Origin: CAISIP01 sp043759735
Lineage (GTDB): Bacteria; Pseudomonadota; Gammaproteobacteria; Burkholderiales; Burkholderiaceae_C
Direction: 5' to 3'
Assembly: GCA_043759735.1 (NCBI GenBank)
Contig: JAYUQC010000113.1
Location: forward strand, 13,604-77,603
Length of the DNA stretch: 64,000 bases
Shown: positions 62,199 to 64,000 of the stretch, in pieces
Numbering within the stretch: the first letter of the stretch is position 1
How the letters are laid out: each line of letters begins with the position of its first letter
The notes under the pieces: model-generated
What the model was told of the DNA's origin: nothing
Databases searched by the model: none
Seen by the model: the letters and a program-made list of their open reading frames with translations, nothing else
Position numbers and translations under genes: made by a program

Positions 62199-64000
62199 AT
62201 GAATGCGCCGCTACCCGAACACATCCGCAAGGCCCTGGAAACCGTCACGCTGGACGACAAGTATTCACTCGACTACGGCCGCGCCTTCATGAGTGGGGTG
62301 CAGGCACTGGTCAAGCTGCCGATGCTGCAGCGCCTGCGCGATGCGCAGGCCGGCAAGAACACGGCTGGCTTCATCAGCGGGTACCGGGGCTCGCCGCTCG
62401 GCGGCTATGACCAGGCGCTGGTCAAGGCATCCAAGTACCTCAAGGCGCAGAACATCGTGTTCCAGCCCGGCGTGAACGAGGAACTGGCGGCCACGGCGAT
62501 CTGGGGCACCCAGCAACTGGGATTCGCGCCCCCCGGCACCAACAAGTTCGACGGCGTGTTCGGCATCTGGTATGGCAAGGGTCCGGGCGTGGACCGCAGC
62601 TCGGACGTATTCAAGCATGCCAACATGGCCGGCACCACGCCCTGGGGCGGCGTGATTGCGGTCGCCGGCGACGACCATGTGGCCAAGAGCTCGACCGCCG
62701 CGCACCAGAGCGACCATATTTTCAAGGCCTGCGGCCTGCCGGTGTTCTTTCCGGCCAACGTGCAGGAGATTCTGGACCTGGGCGTGCACGCGTTCGCGAT
62801 GAGCCGCTTTTCGGGTGTATGGGCCGGCATGAAGACGATCCAGGAGATCGTCGAGTCCAGCTCCACCGCCATGATCGACCCGCAGCGGGTGCAGATCGTG
62901 ATTCCCACAGACTTTCCAATGCCTGCCGGCGGCGTGCATATCCGCTGGCCTGACCATGCGCTGGACCAGGAACAACGCCTGTTCGACACCAAGTGGTACG
63001 CGGCCATGGCCTATGTGCGCGCCAACCGGCTGAACTACAACGCGATCGAGGGACCAAACGACCGCTTCGGCATCATCGCCAGCGGCAAGGCCTACAACGA
63101 CACCCGCCAGGCGCTGATGGACCTGGGCCTGGACGACGCGACCTGTCGCCAGCTCGGCATCCGGCTGCACAAGGTCGGCGTGGTGTGGCCGCTGGAGGCG
63201 CAGCTCACGCGCGACTTCGCGACCGGGCTGCAGGAAATCCTGGTGGTGGAAGAAAAGCGCCAGGTCATCGAATACCAGATCAAGGAAGAACTCTATACCT
63301 GGGAAGCGGGAAAGCGCGCGCCGCGCGTGGTCGGCAAGTTCGACGACAACGGCGAGTGGAGCCAGTCGCAAGGCCAGCCTGCCGGAACCTGGCTCCTGCC
63401 GGCCCACTACGAGCACTCGCCAGCCATCGTTGCGCGCGCGATTGCCAGCCGCATGACGAAGCTAGGGCTGGATAAGAAGCTTGGTAGCCCGGCCGGGAAG
63501 AAGTTCGCGGACCACCTTTCCTTCCTCGATTTCAAGGAGCAGGCGCTCGCCAAGCCGCGCGTCACCTCGATCCGGCAGCCCTACTTCTGCTCGGGTTGCC
63601 CGCATAACACCTCCACGCGCGTGCCCGAGGGCAGCCGCGCCACCGCGGGCATCGGCTGCCACTTCATGGCGGTCTGGATGGACCGGAATACATCCACCTT
63701 CACGCACATGGGCGGCGAAGGCATGACCTGGGCGGGACAGGCCGCCTTCACCAATGAAAAGCATGTGTTCGCCAACCTCGGCGACGGCACCTACTACCAC
63801 TCGGGCCTGATGGCGGTGCGCGCCGCGGTCGCGAGCAAGGTCAACATGACCTACAAGATCCTCTTCAATGACGCGGTGGCGATGACCGGCGGCCAGCACC
63901 ATGACGGGCCGCTCGATCCGGCGATCATCTCGCGCCAGATCGCGGCCGAAGGCGTGACGCCGATCGTGATCGTGACCGACGAGCCTGAAAAATACCCCTC
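62199..64000 (+). CDS. Indolepyruvate ferredoxin oxidoreductase, fused large form (5' part)
   Basis: The first 600 residues of a protein that continues past the window. It begins with the pyruvate-oxidoreductase-type alpha domain (GFISGYRGSPLGGYDQAL, VNEELAATAIWGTQQL, GIWYGKGPGVDRSSDVFKH) and enters the thiamine-diphosphate domain (YFCSGCPHNTSTRVPEGS, GEGMTWAGQAAF, LGDGTYYHSGL). The enzyme oxidatively decarboxylates aryl or branched 2-oxo acids to acyl-CoA. In betaproteobacteria it is one long fused chain. ATG at 62199 fits; it is divergent from the Lrp-type regulator. Confidence 0.93.
   Translation, partial: MNAPLPEHIRKALETVTLDDKYSLDYGRAFMSGVQALVKLPMLQRLRDAQAGKNTAGFISGYRGSPLGGYDQALVKASKYLKAQNIVFQPGVNEELAATAIWGTQQLGFAPPGTNKFDGVFGIWYGKGPGVDRSSDVFKHANMAGTTPWGGVIAVAGDDHVAKSSTAAHQSDHIFKACGLPVFFPANVQEILDLGVHAFAMSRFSGVWAGMKTIQEIVESSSTAMIDPQRVQIVIPTDFPMPAGGVHIRWPDHALDQEQRLFDTKWYAAMAYVRANRLNYNAIEGPNDRFGIIASGKAYNDTRQALMDLGLDDATCRQLGIRLHKVGVVWPLEAQLTRDFATGLQEILVVEEKRQVIEYQIKEELYTWEAGKRAPRVVGKFDDNGEWSQSQGQPAGTWLLPAHYEHSPAIVARAIASRMTKLGLDKKLGSPAGKKFADHLSFLDFKEQALAKPRVTSIRQPYFCSGCPHNTSTRVPEGSRATAGIGCHFMAVWMDRNTSTFTHMGGEGMTWAGQAAFTNEKHVFANLGDGTYYHSGLMAVRAAVASKVNMTYKILFNDAVAMTGGQHHDGPLDPAIISRQIAAEGVTPIVIVTDEPEKYP

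Overview
The window looks like a high-GC betaproteobacterial chromosome (Burkholderiales, close to Comamonadaceae). The evidence is the recA-recX-(argC)-sucC-sucD-terC-pilin-ligase-moaC-M48 gene order, PglL-type pilin glycosylation enzymes, the short ArgC type, and a GC-rich interspersed repeat. No rRNA, tRNA, transposase or CRISPR array was recognised. Assignments come from reading translated sequence by eye; no database search was run.

Layout. 1-4.3 kb: topB (C-terminus outside the window), a bacterial SET-domain protein, birA and a SPOR-like membrane protein. 4.4-10.1 kb (minus): an operon of a small membrane protein, an SSSF-STAC-histidine kinase (CrbS/CbrA type), a CheY-like regulator, and a membrane PAS/pseudo-kinase fused to a DnaQ-like exonuclease. 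10.2-13 kb: a second two-component pair and a MarR regulator divergent from recA. 13-19 kb: recA (SOS box), recX, argC, sucC, sucD, terC.

19.2-33.6 kb is the most striking part. Six co-directional genes encode a CHASE2 Ser/Thr kinase, a PP2C phosphatase, a double-FHA protein, a CHASE2 class III cyclase, a class II-type cyclic nucleotide phosphodiesterase and a GAF-PilB-like ATPase. They are followed by a type IV pilin with a sigma-54-type promoter and two tandem PglL-like glycosyltransferases. The kinase tail has exact 18-residue repeats carrying F-(E/Q)-K-T-(A/V)-V, and the same motif sits once between the two FHA domains of the neighbour. This suggests a phosphothreonine docking or switch circuit wired, together with cAMP, to pilus function.

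33.6-39.3 kb: moaC, an M48 protease, small membrane and DUF proteins, yaeQ, purB, a GST. 39.3-48 kb: a lipid-modification operon (minus; FAD oxidoreductase, DUF1365, Cfa-like methyltransferase, chalcone-isomerase-like, GPH/MFS transporter, DUF3833 lipoprotein, SDR, NTF2-like), with a divergent diiron ferritin/acyl-ACP-desaturase-like gene. Similar sets belong to the RpoE-ChrR singlet-oxygen and furan-fatty-acid context, but no rpoE-chrR is present here. 48-64 kb: a degenerate HD-GYP-like protein, glnE, yhdP, a nitrilase-family amidase, a FixL/FixJ-type pair, mltA, an Lrp regulator and the start of a divergent indolepyruvate ferredoxin oxidoreductase gene.

A 77-78 bp hairpin-rich repeat occurs at four places, seven copies in all. 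The 78-bp form is a whole number of codons. It supplies N-terminal coding sequence to the MFS transporter and recX, and probably the ribosome binding site of the first PglL-like gene.
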